Part shown: piece after piece, positions 1 to 8,649 of the stretch
Layout: each line of letters starts with the position of its first letter
How positions within the stretch are numbered: position 1 is the first letter of the stretch
Origin: Nocardia veterana NBRC 100344
Lineage (GTDB): Bacteria; Actinomycetota; Actinomycetes; Mycobacteriales; Mycobacteriaceae
Reading direction: 5' to 3'
Assembly (NCBI RefSeq): GCF_000308855.1
Contig: NZ_BAGM01000025.1
Coordinates: 1-33,983 of the forward strand
Length of the DNA stretch: 33,983 nucleotides
Notes under the pieces: generated by a model
The model's input: the letters and a program-made list of their open reading frames with translations, nothing else
Database searches by the model: none
What the model was told of the DNA's origin: nothing
Translations under genes and position numbers: made by a program

Positions 1-25
1 AGCACTCTCATAGTGCGAGTGCCAG
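1..25. promoter_or_regulatory. CIRCE-like HrcA operator, cut by the window edge
   Basis: The left arm AGCACTC (1-7) and right arm GAGTGCCAG (17-25) are separated by exactly 9 bases. This fits the CIRCE consensus TTAGCACTC-N9-GAGTGCTAA, the binding site of the heat-shock repressor HrcA. The first two bases of the left arm lie outside the window, and the right arm has two mismatches in its outer bases. CIRCE usually precedes groES/groEL. The oxidoreductase on the right starts about 90 bases away, so the likelier target is a chaperonin gene just beyond the left edge. The orientation cannot be decided from the window. Confidence 0.7.
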
Positions 26-117
26 ATTTTGTCCTTGTTGTCGACGCCCCGCCGACACGTGCGTAATAACCGCCCGGGGCCGGAATACTCATCAGCGCAA
101 TGTGGTTCGCAACGACT

Positions 118-963
118 ATGACTGAGGGTGTGCGAACCACGGGATTGGGCAAATTCGGCGTCTGGCGGTACTACTCGGGTTTCGAGCCGGGACAGGCGCG
201 TGAGCTGGAGAGTCTCGGCTACAGCACGCTGTGGCTGGGCGGATCGCCCCCGGCCGATCTCCCGGCGGTGGAGGACCTGCTCGGGGAGACCGAGACGCTG
301 ACGGTCGGAACCAGCATCGTGAACATCTGGTCCGCGCCCGCCGAGCAGGTGGCCGAATCCTTCCACCGCATCGATCGACGCTTCCCGGGCCGATTCATCC
401 TCGGATTCGGCGTGGGCCATCCCGAACACGATTCCGATTTCCGCAAGCCCTACGACGCGCTCGTCGAGTACGTCGACGTCCTCGATGCCAACGGTGTTCC
501 GAAGCGGCAGCTCGCGCTCGCCGCACTCGGCCCGCGCGTCCTGAAACTGGCTGCCGACCGCACCGCCGGCGCGCTGCCCTACCTGGTCACTGCCGAACAC
601 ACCCGGCAGGCCCGCGAAATCCTGGGCCCGGACGCCCTGCTGGTCCCCGAGCACAAGATCGCGTTCAACACCGACCCGGTTCAGGCTCGTCTGACCGCGC
701 GACCGCGCACGGAGTTCTACCTGGGGCTGCGCAATTACGTGGCGAATCTGCGCCGGCTCGGCTTCGGTGACGAGGATCTGACCCCGCCCGGCAGCGATCG
801 GCTCATCGACGCGCTGGCCCTGCACGGCAGCGCCGATCAGATCGCCGACGCCCTTGTCGAGCATCTGAAGGCCGGCGCCGATCAGGTTGCCATCCAGGTC
901 ACCGACGACGATCACATGGGTGTGCTGCGCGCACTGGCTCCGGCCCTGGCCGCGCGCGTCTGA
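118..963 (+). CDS. LLM-class F420-dependent oxidoreductase (TIGR03620-like)
   Basis: A 281-residue luciferase-like monooxygenase family protein with the expected (beta/alpha)8 pattern. It opens with LGKFGVWRYYSG and has the family core at TLWLGGSPPADL, TSIVNIWSAP and RFILGFGVGHPEH. In Actinobacteria such proteins are mostly F420-dependent oxidoreductases or flavin-dependent monooxygenases. The substrate cannot be told from sequence. I chose ATG 118 over ATG 100 because homologues begin only a few residues before the GKFGVW strand; neither start has a clear Shine-Dalgarno sequence. It converges on the csoR-type gene 24 bases downstream. The spacer holds a GGCCGGATCCGGCC palindrome (969-982) that might help end transcription. 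It has no evident tie to the secretion genes. Confidence 0.85.
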   Translation: MTEGVRTTGLGKFGVWRYYSGFEPGQARELESLGYSTLWLGGSPPADLPAVEDLLGETETLTVGTSIVNIWSAPAEQVAESFHRIDRRFPGRFILGFGVGHPEHDSDFRKPYDALVEYVDVLDANGVPKRQLALAALGPRVLKLAADRTAGALPYLVTAEHTRQAREILGPDALLVPEHKIAFNTDPVQARLTARPRTEFYLGLRNYVANLRRLGFGDEDLTPPGSDRLIDALALHGSADQIADALVEHLKAGADQVAIQVTDDDHMGVLRALAPALAARV

Positions 964-987
964 ATCCGGGCCGGATCCGGCCGGCGG

Positions 988-1344
988 TCAGGAGCGAACC
1001 AGCCGTGCGATAGCGTCGGTGGCTTCCTTGATCTTGGCGTCGGCCTCCGGTCCGCCCTGGACCGCCGCGTCCACCACGCAGTGGCTGATGTGATCCTCGA
1101 GCAGCCCCATCGCGACGGCCTGCAGTGCTTTGGTCATGGCCGAGACCTGGGTGAGGATATCGATGCAGTACTTTTCCTCTTCGACCATGCGCTGCAGGCC
1201 GCGCGCCTGCCCCTCGATGCGGCGCAACCGCTTGAGATAGTCGTCTTTGGCGGTGATGTAGCCATGCGTGGCATGGTCGTGTGGGGGCGCGGCGGCCGCC
1301 TCGGCGCTCTCCGCCGTGTTGATCTGGTCGTCGGTCACCGGCAT
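988..1344 (-). CDS. csoR: CsoR-family copper-sensing transcriptional repressor
   Basis: A 118-residue DUF156/CsoR-RcnR family repressor. An N-terminal tail rich in His and Ala precedes the helical core, which begins near DDYLKRLRRIEGQARGL. The Cu(I) ligands are visible as Cys60, His85 and Cys89. Their spacing (25 and 4 residues) equals Cys36-His61-Cys65 of M. tuberculosis CsoR, so copper is the likely signal. Without copper the tetramer binds DNA; Cu(I) releases it. The gene appears to repress itself, because an inverted repeat sits on its -10 element (see 1371-1385). No copper ATPase or chaperone gene lies beside it, so any other target is elsewhere. The extra histidines in the tail (HDHATH, residues 22-27) could also bind metal, but that is speculation. 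Confidence 0.88.
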   Translation of the reverse strand: MPVTDDQINTAESAEAAAAPPHDHATHGYITAKDDYLKRLRRIEGQARGLQRMVEEEKYCIDILTQVSAMTKALQAVAMGLLEDHISHCVVDAAVQGGPEADAKIKEATDAIARLVRS

Positions 1345-1370
1345 GTCCTCGCTCCCGCCCTGTCCTTCAA

Positions 1371-1385
1371 TACCCCCCTAGGGTA
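1371..1385. promoter_or_regulatory. CsoR-type operator, inverted repeat
   Basis: TACCC (1371-1375) and GGGTA (1381-1385) form an inverted repeat around CCCTA. This resembles the G/C-tract pseudopalindromes bound by CsoR repressors. It overlaps the predicted -10 of the csoR promoter and lies 27-41 bases upstream of the csoR start codon, as expected for autoregulation. Confidence 0.6.
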
Positions 1386-1408
1386 CAGTATTCGCTCGAT
1401 GTTGTCAG
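1380..1408 (-). promoter_or_regulatory. Predicted csoR promoter
   Basis: Read on the minus strand, CTGACA (1403-1408) matches the -35 consensus at 5 of 6 positions. A 17-base spacer follows, then TACCCT (1380-1385) as a weaker -10 with 3 of 6 matches in the TAnnnT pattern. The predicted transcription start is near 1373. The -10 is part of the CsoR-like repeat, so bound repressor would block polymerase. Confidence 0.5.
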
Positions 1409-1470
1409 GGTAGCCGGTCCCGGTCCGAGGCGATGGCGCCGGTCGCGACCACGTACGCGAGAATCTGGGT

Positions 1471-2280
1471 ATGAGTTCGGTTCCCCGCCCCGCGCTGGCC
1501 ATCATCGGCGGCAGCGGCTTCTACGATTTCTTCGGCGACGACGCGACCACCCTCGAGGTCGAGACGCCCTACGGTGTGCCGAGCGCGCCGATCACGGTCG
1601 GTGAGGTCGAGGGCCGTCAGGTGGCCTTCCTGCCGCGGCACGGGCGCAAGCACGAGTACTCCCCGCACACCGTGCCCTACCAGGCCAATATGTGGGCGCT
1701 GCGGTCGATCGGCGTGCGGCGGATCTTGGCGCCGTGTGCGGTGGGCAGTCTGCGGGCCGACTGGGGGCCGGGCACGGTGGCGGTGCCCGACCAGTTGGTG
1801 GACCGCACCTCCGGGCGGGCGCAGACCTACTTCGACAACGGCGGTATCCACGTCTCCTTCGCCGACCCGTACTGCGCGGACCTGCGGGCCGCGGCGATCG
1901 CCTCGGCGGTGCCGGAACTACCGATGCGCTCCACCGCGACCATGGTCGTGGTGCAGGGGCCCCGCTTCTCGACCCGGGCCGAGAGCCGCTGGTTCGCCGG
2001 ACAGGGCTGGGAACTGGTGAACATGACCGGATATCCGGAGGCCGTGCTCGCCCGGGAACTCGAAATGTGCTACGCCGCTATAGCTTTGGTGACCGACCTG
2101 GATGCCGGTCTGGAGGCCGGCGAAGGCGTCAGTGCCGCCGCGGTTTTCGCGGAATTCGAGCGCAACCTGGTGCCGTTCAAGGCCTTGGTGCGTGGTGCGG
2201 TCGCCGCTGTCGACGGTACGGAGACCTGCGCACACTGCACGGTCCACGCCGGCGTGGCGCTGCCCTTCGAATTACCCTGA
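1471..2280 (+). CDS. mtnP: S-methyl-5'-thioadenosine phosphorylase
   Basis: A 269-residue protein of the PNP/MTAP family. It cleaves methylthioadenosine with phosphate into adenine and 5-methylthioribose-1-phosphate, in the methionine salvage and polyamine by-product route in the cytoplasm. Visible family motifs are the N-terminal phosphate loop IIGGSGFYD, the PRHGRKH and HTVPYQAN segments, the APCAVGSL strand and the NMTGYPEAVLARE segment. The base-recognition motif is TDLD, with Asp209 and Asp211. Aspartates here favour 6-amino purines (MTAP), whereas inosine/guanosine phosphorylases carry Asn. The M. tuberculosis counterpart is Rv0535. Its last 9 bases overlap the end of the convergent DUF5593-type gene. 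Confidence 0.88.
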   Translation: MSSVPRPALAIIGGSGFYDFFGDDATTLEVETPYGVPSAPITVGEVEGRQVAFLPRHGRKHEYSPHTVPYQANMWALRSIGVRRILAPCAVGSLRADWGPGTVAVPDQLVDRTSGRAQTYFDNGGIHVSFADPYCADLRAAAIASAVPELPMRSTATMVVVQGPRFSTRAESRWFAGQGWELVNMTGYPEAVLARELEMCYAAIALVTDLDAGLEAGEGVSAAAVFAEFERNLVPFKALVRGAVAAVDGTETCAHCTVHAGVALPFELP

Positions 2281-3276
2281 CGCATCAGGGTTTTCGGTTC
2301 GGCGCAGGTCGATCCGCGCCAGGGCGAAATGCGGAGGGCCCGCCCCGTCCGCCCCGTAGGGCAGCGGTGAGACCTCGACATCGACCGTGAGCCACCCGCC
2401 CGCGATATCGGCCAGGCGCAGTCCCGGCAGCGACCACGAGGCCGCTCCGGCCCGGATGGCCCGGCGCGCCTCGATGATCCGCTCGCGGTCGCCCGGGTGC
2501 GGCAGGGTGCGCTCGTCGGTATCGCCGGTCCAATCCAGCCCGGGCACGGGCGGGCTGATCCAGCGGATGACCCGCACCCGCTCGGTGTCCAGGACCGCGA
2601 GGTACATCCCCGGATTCCGGTTGACCAGGGTGTCGACCGTCGCGGCCTCGAAGGACTTCGGCTGCGGCGGCACACTGTCGGTGATATCGGCCAGGACGCC
2701 GCGCCACAGCTGCGGATCGTCCGCCGAGTTGCGGGTGGCCATCATCAAGGTGCGCAGGCCTTCCGGCGTGCGTACGCAGATCTCCCCGCACCAGCGCGAT
2801 CCGGGTGCGGCCCGGGTCACCACCGCCACCAGATCCAGGGCATCGTCGAATCGTTCGACGTGTTCGAACGACTCGGCGCCGGTCCACACACTGCGCCGGC
2901 GGTCGAAGGCACGGCCCAGGCCGGCCGAACGCACCTCGGTGCGCCGGGTCCGAGCATCGAACAGATGTGTCCCGACCGGCGGCGGTGGCGGGGGTTCGCC
3001 GGGACCCACCCACATCTGCACCGCGTGCACCCGCTCGTCCGGGCCGCGCCGGGGGATCGCACAGGCGTGGTGCCCGGACCAGGCGTGCCGCGATTTCGGC
3101 AGCTGCCGTTCGACCGTCTCACCGCCGGCGGCGGCCGCGGTGAGAATCGGCATGAGGCGGGCGGGCACGGTGCGCGCCAACGACTTCCACCGCCGGGGCG
3201 ACGTGTCGACGGCGAGCACGGACCAGGTGGCGGGAACGTCCAGTGTCTCGATCAGCAGCCAGTGCCCGAGAATCAC
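2272..3276 (-). CDS. GAF/PAS-like protein, DUF5593 type
   Basis: A 334-residue soluble protein. I place the start at GTG 3276 because an AGGAGGGGG ribosome-binding site lies about 10 bases upstream; longer readings run into non-coding sequence. The N-terminus (GHWLLIETL) and the PNP-rich middle resemble actinobacterial GAF-domain proteins annotated as DUF5593, typically one GAF-like domain (about residues 1-180) followed by a PAS-like domain (about 200-330, with NPGMYLAVLD and VPGLDWTGD). The role of this family is unknown; ligand or redox sensing is only suggested by the folds. No enzymatic motif, membrane segment or DNA-binding domain is seen. It is divergent from the FMN reductase gene, with a 186-base shared upstream region. 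Confidence 0.75.
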   Translation of the reverse strand: MILGHWLLIETLDVPATWSVLAVDTSPRRWKSLARTVPARLMPILTAAAAGGETVERQLPKSRHAWSGHHACAIPRRGPDERVHAVQMWVGPGEPPPPPPVGTHLFDARTRRTEVRSAGLGRAFDRRRSVWTGAESFEHVERFDDALDLVAVVTRAAPGSRWCGEICVRTPEGLRTLMMATRNSADDPQLWRGVLADITDSVPPQPKSFEAATVDTLVNRNPGMYLAVLDTERVRVIRWISPPVPGLDWTGDTDERTLPHPGDRERIIEARRAIRAGAASWSLPGLRLADIAGGWLTVDVEVSPLPYGADGAGPPHFALARIDLRRTENPDASG

Positions 3277-3462
3277 GAAAACGCCCCCTCCTGATCGGTC
3301 CGCGGTGCCGCCGGCTCGCTGCTGCCGGCCACGGCTGCTGCCGCGGCGAACGACTATCGTGCCCGATGGTTTTTCGCCCGGGCCGACAGGGTAGCCCGGG
3401 CCTCGGCCGGGGTCGCGCGGAGGCGGGCGGCGCGTCGACAGGGGGCGAACTAGGCTGATCGC

Positions 3463-4023
3463 ATGGACGATCCGCTGCGGCTCGAGGTCATCGTCGCCAG
3501 TGTGCGGCCGGAGCGGTTCGCGCCGGTGGTCGCGGACTGGTTCCTGCGGACGGCCCGCTCGGCGCCCGGGATCGAGGTCGGCGTCATCGATCTGGCGTAC
3601 ACCCCGCTGCCCACCGACCTCACCACCACCCCGCAGGTCGAGGCCTTCCGGGAGCGGATCGGGGCCGCGGACGGTTTCGTGGCGGTCACCTCCGAGTACA
3701 ACCACGGCTATCCCGCGTCGCTGAAGACGGCACTCGACAGTGCCAAACGCGAGTGGCGGGCCAAACCCATCGGATTCGTCGGGTACGGCGGGTTGTCCGG
3801 CGGGCTGCGGGCCGTCGAGCAACTGCGGCAGGTGGTGGCGGAAATCCATATGGTGTCGATTCGCGAGACCGTGAGTTTCCACGAGGCCAAACGCAAGTTC
3901 GACGCGGACGGCAATACCGCCGACGGCGCGGCCGTCGACGCCGCGCACCGCTTGTTACGCCAGTGGGCGTGGTGGGCACGGCATTTGCGGGCCGCGCGCG
4001 CCACCGATCCGTACCCCGGCTGA
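3463..4023 (+). CDS. NADPH-dependent FMN reductase / quinone reductase
   Basis: A 186-residue flavodoxin-fold protein. The FMN phosphate loop is IVASVRPERF near the N-terminus, and the family signature SEYNHGYPASLKTALD occurs around residues 77-92, followed by GYGGLSGGLRAVEQL. Such enzymes reduce FMN, quinones, azo dyes or chromate with NAD(P)H in the cytoplasm. The physiological substrate cannot be told. It is convergent with eccE, with only 13 bases between the stop codons. Confidence 0.87.
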   Translation: MDDPLRLEVIVASVRPERFAPVVADWFLRTARSAPGIEVGVIDLAYTPLPTDLTTTPQVEAFRERIGAADGFVAVTSEYNHGYPASLKTALDSAKREWRAKPIGFVGYGGLSGGLRAVEQLRQVVAEIHMVSIRETVSFHEAKRKFDADGNTADGAAVDAAHRLLRQWAWWARHLRAARATDPYPG

Positions 4024-4036
4024 CCGGGCCCCGGAA

Positions 4037-5713
4037 CTACCGGTGTGGCTGGGGGATTCGCTGCCGCGGATCCTGCTGTGGCGCCGGGCGACCGCCCCGT
4101 GGCTGACCGATGTACGTGGTTTCCCGCGGAATCGAGACCAGGGTCAGATCCACCTGGGTGGTACCGGTGCGCAGCACCACGTGATTGCCGACGGCTCCCG
4201 GCTGGTGAATCGACAGATCCGGTTTGGTGGCGGGCCAGCCCATCGGATCGCCGGTCACGTAGATCGTCGTCACGCCGGCGTGCGGGGCGGGTGCGAGCAC
4301 ACCGTCGACCACCGCGGCGGTGAAGCCGGCATCGCTCTGGTGAGCTTCCACCGCGAGGGTGAGCCGCTCCGGGTTGCCGATCGTCGTGGCCAGCTGCTCC
4401 CAGGCGTGCGGGCGGTCGGTGCGGACCAGAATGCGTTCCCCCACCGCCAGCGCTCGGAACACCAGCTGCTGCGCCAGATACAGCTCACCCGCGACGTACA
4501 CGGTCGAAATGCCCTGTCCGACAAGGCGAACCGCGACGCCGTTGCCCTCCTCGTCGGAGCCGATGAGCTGACCGCAGCCGGAGGACGGCAGATGCAGGAC
4601 TCCGATGACATCGATCGGGTACTGGCTCATCGGGACGGTGTCGTCCACTCCCGGAATCGCGATCGGCAGATGGGCGAGCAGGCTCTGGCGATGCCGCCCG
4701 CTCATCGACACCATGCCGGGGCGCTTGGTCTTCTCCGGCAGTTCCCGGGCCGTCAGCCGCCACGCCGCACCGATGTTCACCGTCTCGGGGGAACTGCCCG
4801 GCCGCAGTCGGACCGCCACCGTGGTGCCCCGCGAGGGCGCGACCCACAGCTGCGCCAGCAGATCCGAGCCCAGCTGTTTCGGATCGACCGCCGCGCCGAT
4901 GTTGACGCTGTTGCCGAGTTCGGCGTATCGCCAGCGATGGGTCAGCGCGCGGGGATCGACACCGGCGGTGATCTGCCAGACCGCCTTGCGGATCTCGGGC
5001 GCGGTCAGTACGCGCGAGGCGCAGTCGGCGTCCTCGAGCGCGCGCACGATGCGCTGGGTGGCGATGGTGACCGCTCGGCCGGCGCCCTCGGCGCCGCCGC
5101 CGCGCCGCGCCGCCGCCTCCGGACAGGCGAGGGCGTCGAAACTGATTGCGAGCCAAACGGTTCGGTGGGCGGTCGCGGGAAGCGGGCCGAGCAGCGATTC
5201 GTAGATCGGCCCGGCGGGTGTGCCCGAGCGGCTGCGGTGCCCGTGGCTGATGATGTCGATTCCGGACAGCAGAATGTCGTGCTGGCTCAGGCACTGGGCC
5301 AGCTCGGGCAGCGGCAGCAGATGCGAGGCATGCACGGTATTGCGGTCGATCCGCGTCAATCCGCCCTTGGGCGGCAGCACCTCGACCACCGCGACCACGC
5401 GGCTGCCCTCCCAGTACAGCCCGAGGGAACGCCCGTCCGGCCCCCGGAAGTCGACGGTGTCGCCGAGGTCGTATTCCTGGCGAGTCAGATAGCGCCACAC
5501 GGTGGCGATCCAGGAGGCGACGGTCCGTTTGCCGATCGGAATCAGAAGGAGCAGCGCCGCCACGACGGCCGCGCCGAGGGCATACCAACCGGGAACACCC
5601 ACCGCCAGTACGACGAGCCCGACCACCAGACCGAACAGCTGCGCGGCCAGCAGGTTCGGTAGCGAGATTCGTCCGAGGAGCGGGCGGCTGTCGGTCCCGC
5701 TGGATACGGCCAT
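4037..5713 (-). CDS. eccE: Type VII secretion protein EccE
   Basis: A 558-residue EccE-family protein, the peripheral component of the ESX inner-membrane complex. Two N-terminal transmembrane helices (about residues 21-40 and 43-60) are followed by a large soluble domain. The DLGDTVDFRGPDGRSLGLYWEG segment and later IDIISHGHRSRSG and YESLLGPLPA are typical of the family. It is divergent from eccB with 113 bases between starts, so the two are probably co-regulated. M. tuberculosis ESX-4 lacks eccE, while ESX-4 of M. abscessus and others keeps it, so its presence here points to the fuller ESX-4 type. The start ATG 5713 has a GGGGGAC site upstream. Confidence 0.9.
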   Translation of the reverse strand: MAVSSGTDSRPLLGRISLPNLLAAQLFGLVVGLVVLAVGVPGWYALGAAVVAALLLLIPIGKRTVASWIATVWRYLTRQEYDLGDTVDFRGPDGRSLGLYWEGSRVVAVVEVLPPKGGLTRIDRNTVHASHLLPLPELAQCLSQHDILLSGIDIISHGHRSRSGTPAGPIYESLLGPLPATAHRTVWLAISFDALACPEAAARRGGGAEGAGRAVTIATQRIVRALEDADCASRVLTAPEIRKAVWQITAGVDPRALTHRWRYAELGNSVNIGAAVDPKQLGSDLLAQLWVAPSRGTTVAVRLRPGSSPETVNIGAAWRLTARELPEKTKRPGMVSMSGRHRQSLLAHLPIAIPGVDDTVPMSQYPIDVIGVLHLPSSGCGQLIGSDEEGNGVAVRLVGQGISTVYVAGELYLAQQLVFRALAVGERILVRTDRPHAWEQLATTIGNPERLTLAVEAHQSDAGFTAAVVDGVLAPAPHAGVTTIYVTGDPMGWPATKPDLSIHQPGAVGNHVVLRTGTTQVDLTLVSIPRETTYIGQPRGGRPAPQQDPRQRIPQPHR

Positions 5714-5826
5714 CGTCGTCCCCCATGTACCCGGTGTCGGCCGATTCTTCGATGGCCGAGCTGAACTTCAGTCCTGCTGAACTGTACTGTGTTGGGCGAA
5801 CGCGAGCACTGTTCGGGGGAGGACTC
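5714..5826. promoter_or_regulatory. Divergent eccE/eccB promoter region
   Basis: The 113-base gap must hold both promoters. It contains the inverted repeat TTCAG-N5-CTGAA (5767-5781), and CTGAAC occurs twice as a direct repeat (5761-5766 and 5777-5782, 16 bases apart). TACTGT (5785-5790) is a possible -10 for eccB. A GGGGGAGGA ribosome-binding site (5815-5823) precedes the eccB ATG. The repeats could be an operator, but this is unproven. Confidence 0.4.
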
Positions 5827-7335
5827 ATGCCTTCAAAACCCACTACGCGCTGGCAGGTGAGCGGTTATCGCTTTCTGGTCCGGCGGATGGAGCATGCCCT
5901 GGTGCGCCGGGACGTGCGGATGTTGCACGATCCGATGCGTTCGCAGTCGCGCGCCTATGCCGCCGGCCTGGTGCTGGGTGTCGTCGCGCTGGCCGGCTGC
6001 GGCGTGCTCGCCCTGCTGCGCCCCCAGGGCTCGATCGGTGACAACAAGATTCTGCTGGGCAAGGACTCCGGTGCCGTCTACGCGGTCATCGACGGTGTCG
6101 TTCATCCCGCGCTGAATCTGGCGTCGGCCCGGCTGGCGGTGGGCGAGCCCGCGAAAGCGGTGTCCATCAAGGAATCCGAACTGGCGAAGAAGCCGCGCGG
6201 GGCACTGATCGGCATCCCGGGCGCGCCGTCGTCGCTGAATTTCGACAGCAGCGGCAACGGGCGCGCGTGGTCGATCTGCGACGAGTTGAAGAACGACGGT
6301 AGCCGCGACCTGACCAGCACGGTCATCGCCGGGGATCCGTCGCTCGGCGCCAAAGCTACCAAGCTGGATTCGGGTAAGGCGCTGCTGGTGCAGGGCCGTG
6401 ATGCCGCCTATCTGATCTACGACAATCAGCGTGCCCGGGTCGACATGAACGATCCGAAGGTGACGGAGGCGCTGAAGATTCGCGGGATGACGCCGCGTCC
6501 GATCAGTGCGGGTCTGTTGAACTCAGTGCCCGAAGTCCTGCCGATCACGCCACCGAAGATCATCGATCCCGGTGGCACTCCGCCGTACTCGTTGAACAAC
6601 CACCGCATCGGCGATGTGGTGCATGTCGAGACCAAGGATCAGTACTACGTGGTGCTGCACGACGGTTTGCAGCCCATCTCGCCGCTGACGGCCGACATCA
6701 TCCGCAACTCCAACCCCACGGCGTCGGAGAACCCCGAGATCAGCCAGTACGACAGCACGCAGGCGCCGCCGTCGAACGATCTTCCGGTGCAGCAGTATCC
6801 GAAGACCGCGCCGGCCATCGTCGATTCGAAGGACCAGCCGGTGGCGTGCATGTCGTGGAAGCCGCTGTCCGGCGCGGCGGACAAGGCAGACGGCAGTAAG
6901 CGCGCGGAATTGGCTGTGCTGACCGGGCATTCGTTGCCGATCCCGGACAGCGCGCAACCCACCCCGCTGGCCCAGGCCGACGGTTCCGGCCCGAATGTGG
7001 ACGCCTTCTACTCCACGCCCGGCTCGGGATTCTTCGTGCAGACCACCGGGATCGAAGTCGACAGCCAGCGTCGGGACAGCATGTTCTTCATCGCAGATAC
7101 CGGTGTGCGCTACGGCATCAAGGACGCCGACGCGCAGAAGGCGCTGGGCATGGACGCGGACAAGGCCAAGCCGGAACGCGCCCCGGATCAGATCGTCGGC
7201 CTGCTGGCGGCCGGCCCGACGCTGGGCCGGCAGGAGGCCATGGTGGCGCACGACGGCGTGGCCCCGGATCCGAATCCGGCGAAGCAGTTGGTGCGTTCCA
7301 AACAGGATCAGTCGGCCCAGCAACCGCAGAACTAG
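5827..7335 (+). CDS. eccB: Type VII secretion protein EccB
   Basis: A 502-residue EccB-family protein. The start ATG 5827 is fixed by the strong GGGGGAGGA site and by the family N-terminus, whose TRWQVSGYRFLVRRMEHAL motif lies on the cytoplasmic side. One transmembrane helix spans about residues 43-65. The rest is periplasmic, built from repeated domains, and holds the usual cysteine pair (Cys151 in WSICDEL, Cys341 in VACMSW) expected to form a disulfide. EccB anchors the periplasmic side of the ESX core complex. It is convergent with the MFS gene, separated by a hairpin terminator. In M. tuberculosis ESX-4 the equivalent gene (Rv3450c) sits directly beside mycP4; here two unrelated genes intervene. 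Confidence 0.93.
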   Translation: MPSKPTTRWQVSGYRFLVRRMEHALVRRDVRMLHDPMRSQSRAYAAGLVLGVVALAGCGVLALLRPQGSIGDNKILLGKDSGAVYAVIDGVVHPALNLASARLAVGEPAKAVSIKESELAKKPRGALIGIPGAPSSLNFDSSGNGRAWSICDELKNDGSRDLTSTVIAGDPSLGAKATKLDSGKALLVQGRDAAYLIYDNQRARVDMNDPKVTEALKIRGMTPRPISAGLLNSVPEVLPITPPKIIDPGGTPPYSLNNHRIGDVVHVETKDQYYVVLHDGLQPISPLTADIIRNSNPTASENPEISQYDSTQAPPSNDLPVQQYPKTAPAIVDSKDQPVACMSWKPLSGAADKADGSKRAELAVLTGHSLPIPDSAQPTPLAQADGSGPNVDAFYSTPGSGFFVQTTGIEVDSQRRDSMFFIADTGVRYGIKDADAQKALGMDADKAKPERAPDQIVGLLAAGPTLGRQEAMVAHDGVAPDPNPAKQLVRSKQDQSAQQPQN

Positions 7336-7341
7336 TGCGTT

Positions 7342-7368
7342 CCGGTCGCCGCATGCAGCGGCGACCGG
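7342..7368. terminator. Bidirectional terminator hairpin, eccB/MFS
   Basis: A perfect 11-bp stem, CCGGTCGCCGC (7342-7352) with GCGGCGACCGG (7358-7368), closes a 5-base loop between two convergent genes. There is no long T tract, which is common for actinobacterial terminators. It can serve both strands. Confidence 0.75.
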
Positions 7369-7374
7369 GCGGTC

Positions 7375-8649
7375 CTACTGTCTCGCGGGTGTCTCCGGAA
7401 GCGCGCTCTCGCTCGTCCCGAAGCGAATCCCCTTGGCCTCCTTGCCGATCAGGGTCAGCACTGCCACAGCGATCAGAACCGGAACGATCGTGACGGCCAA
7501 TGCGAACGGGTAGCCGTGGCTTTCGGCCACCCGCTCCTGAATGGGCAGATTCAGCGAGGCCAGCAGATTGCCGAGCTGATACGTCACCCCCGGATAGAAG
7601 CCGCGAATCGAATCGGGGGACAGTTCGGTCAGATGCGCCGGAATCACACCCCATGCACCCTGTACGACCAGCTGCATCAGGAACGAGCCCAGGCACAGCA
7701 TGGCCGCGGTGGTGGAGTAGGCGAACAGCGGGACGATCGGCAGCCCCAGCAACGCGCAGAAGATGATCGTGTACCGGCGGCCGTACTTCTGCGACAGACT
7801 GCCGAACACCAGCCCGCCGATGATGGCGCCGACGTTGTACACCACCGCAATCCATTTCGCGGTCGCCGAGGACAGTCCCGCGCCACCGTTCTCGACCGCA
7901 GACAGGAAGGTCGGGTACACGTCCTGGGTACCGTGGCTCATCCAGTTGAATGCCGTCATCAACAGGACCAGGTAGGCGAACCGGCGAATCACCACCGGAT
8001 TCAGCACCACATCGCGCAGTGATGTCTGCGTGATCCGCATCCGTTCGCGGCTGTGCTCCCAGGCCTCGGACTCGCCCACCCGGGTCCGGATGACCAGGAT
8101 GATCAGCGCCGGAATCACCGACAGCGCGAACAGCCAGCGCCACGACAGGCCGAACCAGTTCATCACCAGCAGCGACGCCAGCGAGGCCAGGAGGTAGCCG
8201 AACGAGTAGCCCTCCTGCAGCAGACCGGAAAAGAAGCCGCGCCGCTCGGGCGGAATCTTCTCCATCGCCAGTGCCGCGCCCAGACCCCATTCGCCGCCCA
8301 TCCCGATGCCGTAGAGCAGCCGAAGTATCAGCAGCACAGTGAAATTCGGTGCGAACGCGCACAGGAATCCGACCACCGAATAGAACGCGACGTCGACCAT
8401 CAGCGGAATCCGCCGGCCCACCCGATCGGCCCACAGCCCGAACAGCAGCGCACCCACCGGCCGCATGATCAACGTCGCCGTGGTGATGAACGCGACGTCG
8501 GATTTCGGCATGTCGAAGGTGGCCGCGATATCGGCGTAGACGAAGACCACCAGGAAGAAGTCGAAGGCATCCATCGTCCAGCCCAGCTGGGCTGCGATGA
8601 AGGAATTGCGCTGATCGGGAGTGAGTCGTTGCCTGCCGGCGACTGCCAT
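7375..8649 (-). CDS. MFS transporter, carboxylate/sialate:H+ symporter type
   Basis: A 424-residue major facilitator protein with about twelve transmembrane helices. Helix 1 carries [14 protein letters not shown], typical of the sialate/lactate (SHS) and aromatic-acid (AAHS) symporters. The MFS loop motif is [12 protein letters not shown] after helix 2, and [15 protein letters not shown] occurs in helix 4. The second half repeats the motif as [12 protein letters not shown]. An organic acid such as lactate, pyruvate or an aromatic carboxylate is the likely substrate, carried with protons; the exact one is unknown. It lies inside the ESX locus but has no known secretion role, so I read it as an inserted passenger. 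It is divergent from the PPOX-fold gene. Confidence 0.87.
   Translation of the reverse strand: MAVAGRQRLTPDQRNSFIAAQLGWTMDAFDFFLVVFVYADIAATFDMPKSDVAFITTATLIMRPVGALLFGLWADRVGRRIPLMVDVAFYSVVGFLCAFAPNFTVLLILRLLYGIGMGGEWGLGAALAMEKIPPERRGFFSGLLQEGYSFGYLLASLASLLVMNWFGLSWRWLFALSVIPALIILVIRTRVGESEAWEHSRERMRITQTSLRDVVLNPVVIRRFAYLVLLMTAFNWMSHGTQDVYPTFLSAVENGGAGLSSATAKWIAVVYNVGAIIGGLVFGSLSQKYGRRYTIIFCALLGLPIVPLFAYSTTAAMLCLGSFLMQLVVQGAWGVIPAHLTELSPDSIRGFYPGVTYQLGNLLASLNLPIQERVAESHGYPFALAVTIVPVLIAVAVLTLIGKEAKGIRFGTSESALPETPARQ

Noticed and set aside
969..982. GGCCGGATCCGGCC palindrome as a terminator
   Set aside because: It lacks a loop and a T tract and is short. It may assist termination between the convergent genes but is too weak to list on its own.
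4043..5662. Plus-strand open frame (539 codons) opposite eccE
   Set aside because: It is an antisense shadow rich in His, Arg and Gly; eccE is well supported.
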